In this document: positions 62,343 to 64,000 of the stretch, piece by piece
Position numbering within the stretch: the first letter of the stretch is position 1
How the letters are laid out: every line of letters starts with the position of its first letter
Source: Chelativorans sp. ZYF759
GTDB lineage: Bacteria > Pseudomonadota > Alphaproteobacteria > Rhizobiales > Rhizobiaceae
DNA length: 64,000 nucleotides
Assembly (NCBI RefSeq): GCF_012911015.1
Contig: NZ_WVVV01000005.1
Span: 62,255-126,254, forward strand
Reading direction: 5' to 3'
The notes under the pieces: model-generated
The model's input: the letters and a program-made list of their open reading frames with translations, nothing else
The model's database searches: none
What the model was told of the DNA's origin: nothing
Translations under genes and position numbers: made by a program

Positions 62343-62419
62343 TCGCGCTGTTGCGGCCTCGCAAAGGCAACCAAACGCGGACAGGCCCGTTTCGCAGAAG
62401 GCCTGGATATGAAGTCGCG

Positions 62420-63733
62420 ATGAGTTTGAAGATCATCTTTTGGATTGCCGCCGCCTTCGTGGCGGTTGCACTGCCCTTCCTCGTTCTCCTGTCGGGAGAG
62501 CGGGTCGAGGGGCATGCGCTGTTGTTCGACTTCTCGATGGGCCTGGGCTTCGGTGCACTTGCGCTGGCCAGTCTCCAATTCGCACTGACGGCCCGATTCA
62601 GGCGCATGACGCATCCTTTCGGCGTCGACATTATCTATCTGTTCCACCGCTATCTGGCGATCGGTGCCGTTGCGGTGATGCTCGGACATTTCGCCATCCT
62701 TTACATCTGGTACGAGCCGGCACTTGGCGTGCTCAATCCGCTGGAAGCACGCTGGGAACTCACATCGGGCCGCGTGGCGCTCGGCTGCTTCATCGTGCTC
62801 GTGGTCAGCTCCGAATTCCGCAAGTGGCTGAAGCTCGAATATGAGCTCTGGCGTTACCTGCACGTGGCCCTTGCCGTCATAGGCTTCGGCGCAGCCGTCG
62901 CGCATGTGCTCGGCGTCGGCCGTTTTACGGCCGCGGCCGACCAGCGCGCGCTCTGGCTGGGGGTCACGCTGGGCTGGCTCGTGCTGCTGCTTTGGGTGCG
63001 ACTGGGCAAGCCGTGGAAGCAGCGCAACAATCCGTGGAAAGTGGTCGACAATATCGAGCGCCATGGTGGGGTTCATTCGCTGGTCTTCGAGCCCCAGGGC
63101 AGGGCGTTGTCGAAATGGAAACCGGGACAGTTCGTCTGGCTTACCCTGGAAAATTCGCCCTTCGGCCTGCGCGAGCATCCCTACACCATCTCCAACGCGC
63201 CGGAGCAGGGGCCGAACATCATGCTTTCCATCAAGCCGCTCGGCGATTTTTCGGAACGGGCCGTGGGGACCGAAAAGGGCGCCACCGCCTATATCGATGG
63301 TCCCTACGGTGTGTTCTCGATCGACAGCCATCCCGACGCGACAGGTTTCGTCCTCATCGCAGGCGGCGTCGGTATCACGCCCATTATGTCCAATCTCCAC
63401 GCCATGCAGGCGCGCAATGACCGTCGGCCCGCAGTGCTCTTTTACGCCAATTCGAGCTGGGATGACGCCGCCTTTCGTGACGAGCTCGAAACGCTAAGCG
63501 GGCAGATCGACCTCAAGGTGGTTCACATTCTGGAGGAAACGCCCGATGACTGGGACGGCGAGGAGGGCTATCTCGACAAGGAAATCATGGAACGCCACCT
63601 CCCGGCCGATCGTAAGGGTTTCCGCTATTTTCTATGCGGACCGACACCGATGACCGATGCCGCCCGGAAGGCGCTGACCGATCTTGGCGCACCGCTCACG
63701 CACATCGATTCCGAAATCTTCGACATGGTCTGA
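62420..63733 (+). CDS. Ferric-reductase-like transmembrane flavoprotein
   Basis: This 437-residue protein has about six helices with a ferric-reductase-type region (F-H-R-Y-L, H-F-A-I-L; His pairs may bind haem). A ferredoxin-reductase FAD domain (R-E-H-P-Y-T-I-S-N) and NAD domain (A-G-G-V-G-I-T-P-I-M, C-G-P-T-P-M) follow. It would pass electrons from NAD(P)H to a membrane or periplasmic acceptor. ATG at 62420 gives a signal-like helix. Confidence 0.88.
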   Translation: MSLKIIFWIAAAFVAVALPFLVLLSGERVEGHALLFDFSMGLGFGALALASLQFALTARFRRMTHPFGVDIIYLFHRYLAIGAVAVMLGHFAILYIWYEPALGVLNPLEARWELTSGRVALGCFIVLVVSSEFRKWLKLEYELWRYLHVALAVIGFGAAVAHVLGVGRFTAAADQRALWLGVTLGWLVLLLWVRLGKPWKQRNNPWKVVDNIERHGGVHSLVFEPQGRALSKWKPGQFVWLTLENSPFGLREHPYTISNAPEQGPNIMLSIKPLGDFSERAVGTEKGATAYIDGPYGVFSIDSHPDATGFVLIAGGVGITPIMSNLHAMQARNDRRPAVLFYANSSWDDAAFRDELETLSGQIDLKVVHILEETPDDWDGEEGYLDKEIMERHLPADRKGFRYFLCGPTPMTDAARKALTDLGAPLTHIDSEIFDMV

Positions 63734-63744
63734 CGGAGAGCCTC

Positions 63745-63834
63745 ATGCGTCCGCAAATCGCGCTTGCCATCGCAATCCTTTTGACCGGCTTCACCGTACT
63801 GTGTGCGGTGCTCTTCGCCGTGGTGCTTAACTAG
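63745..63834 (+). CDS. 29-residue membrane microprotein
   Basis: This encodes MRPQIALAIAILLTGFTVLC then AVLFAVVLN, a single hydrophobic helix. GGAGAG lies four to five bases before the ATG. It starts 11 bases after the flavoprotein stop and likely belongs to that transcript. A small partner subunit is plausible; function unknown. Confidence 0.6.
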   Translation: MRPQIALAIAILLTGFTVLCAVLFAVVLN

Positions 63835-63845
63835 AAAGGTCTTCC

Positions 63846-64000
63846 ATGTCCGACCGCGCGGCCGCGCTGACGCGCGAATTGATGTCCGAGATCGCCGCCT
63901 GGCACGCGGGCGAGGAGGAATATCTCCAGGCCGTCGAAGAAGTCGTGCGGGCCGTCATCACGGTTGAGAAGGCCGATGCGCAGTACACGGCCGCCCGCGT
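63846..64000 (+). CDS. Probable glutamate dehydrogenase, N-terminal fragment
   Basis: Fifty-one codons are present: M-S-D-R-A-A-A-L-T-R-E-L-M-S onward, with E-E-E-Y-L-Q-A-V-E-E-V-V-R-A-V. This N-terminal pattern resembles NADP-dependent glutamate dehydrogenases. The catalytic domain is outside the window, so this is tentative. It runs off the right edge. Confidence 0.45.
   Translation, partial: MSDRAAALTRELMSEIAAWHAGEEEYLQAVEEVVRAVITVEKADAQYTAAR

Overview
This GC-rich window (about 63% by eye) looks like the chromosome of an alphaproteobacterium, most likely Hyphomicrobiales/Rhizobiales of the Phyllobacteriaceae type (Mesorhizobium, Nitratireductor or Chelativorans-like). The reasons are tightly overlapped (ATGA) operons, an EcfG-type general-stress promoter, an HWE histidine kinase, a SahR-metF pair, and the families present. 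The genus is inference. I found no rRNA, tRNA, CRISPR array, insertion sequence or prophage. No gene-free stretch exceeds 300 bases.

Region 1 (1-12 kb) is phenylacetate catabolism interleaved with toxin-antitoxin modules. paaZ and a cytochrome P450 run leftward. paaI, paaK and paaR run rightward from a shared TetR-type palindrome. paaABCDE forms a second block. BrnTA, VapBC and ParDE modules and two 52-residue glycine-zipper proteins sit between them.

Region 2 (12-24.7 kb) has a leftward, fully coupled five-gene operon: CoA-transferase, ThDP enzyme, GT39, GT2 and GtrA flippase. It is followed by a hydrolase, an NMT1-type ABC importer, a CPA2 antiporter, a DUF4112 protein, a BLUF photoreceptor and a YdhR-like protein.

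Region 3 (24.7-36.9 kb) is mixed: EttA, a DpnI-like restriction enzyme with a Cys-rich partner, a fourth toxin-antitoxin pair, an HWE kinase plus FATGUY receiver behind a GGAAC-N17-GTT promoter, MOSC, DUF2293, TrmO, SahR-MetF, a 28-residue membrane peptide, an amidase and two small c-type cytochromes.

Region 4 (36.9-53.3 kb) is aromatic meta-cleavage. A TetR gene, a TAXI-TRAP transporter and LigI/VOC dioxygenase/GalB/GalC/GalD plus two dehydrogenases form one rightward operon. It would take an imported aromatic acid to pyruvate and oxaloacetate. After a PfkB kinase comes the homoprotocatechuate operon hpaFEDGH-hpaR.

Region 5 (53.3-64 kb) has a stand-alone Hen1 RNA methyltransferase with an M29 aminopeptidase. 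Next is a cobalamin riboswitch whose downstream hairpin masks a Shine-Dalgarno. It controls a CbiX-like/[2Fe-2S] protein and an ATPase-less Nik/Opp-type importer. The window ends with a membrane/spermidine-synthase fusion, a ferric-reductase-like flavoprotein, a 29-residue membrane peptide and the start of a probable glutamate dehydrogenase.

Together the window describes a metabolically versatile heterotroph channelling phenylacetate, homoprotocatechuate and a carboxylated catechol into central metabolism. Regulators lie beside most of the catabolic blocks.
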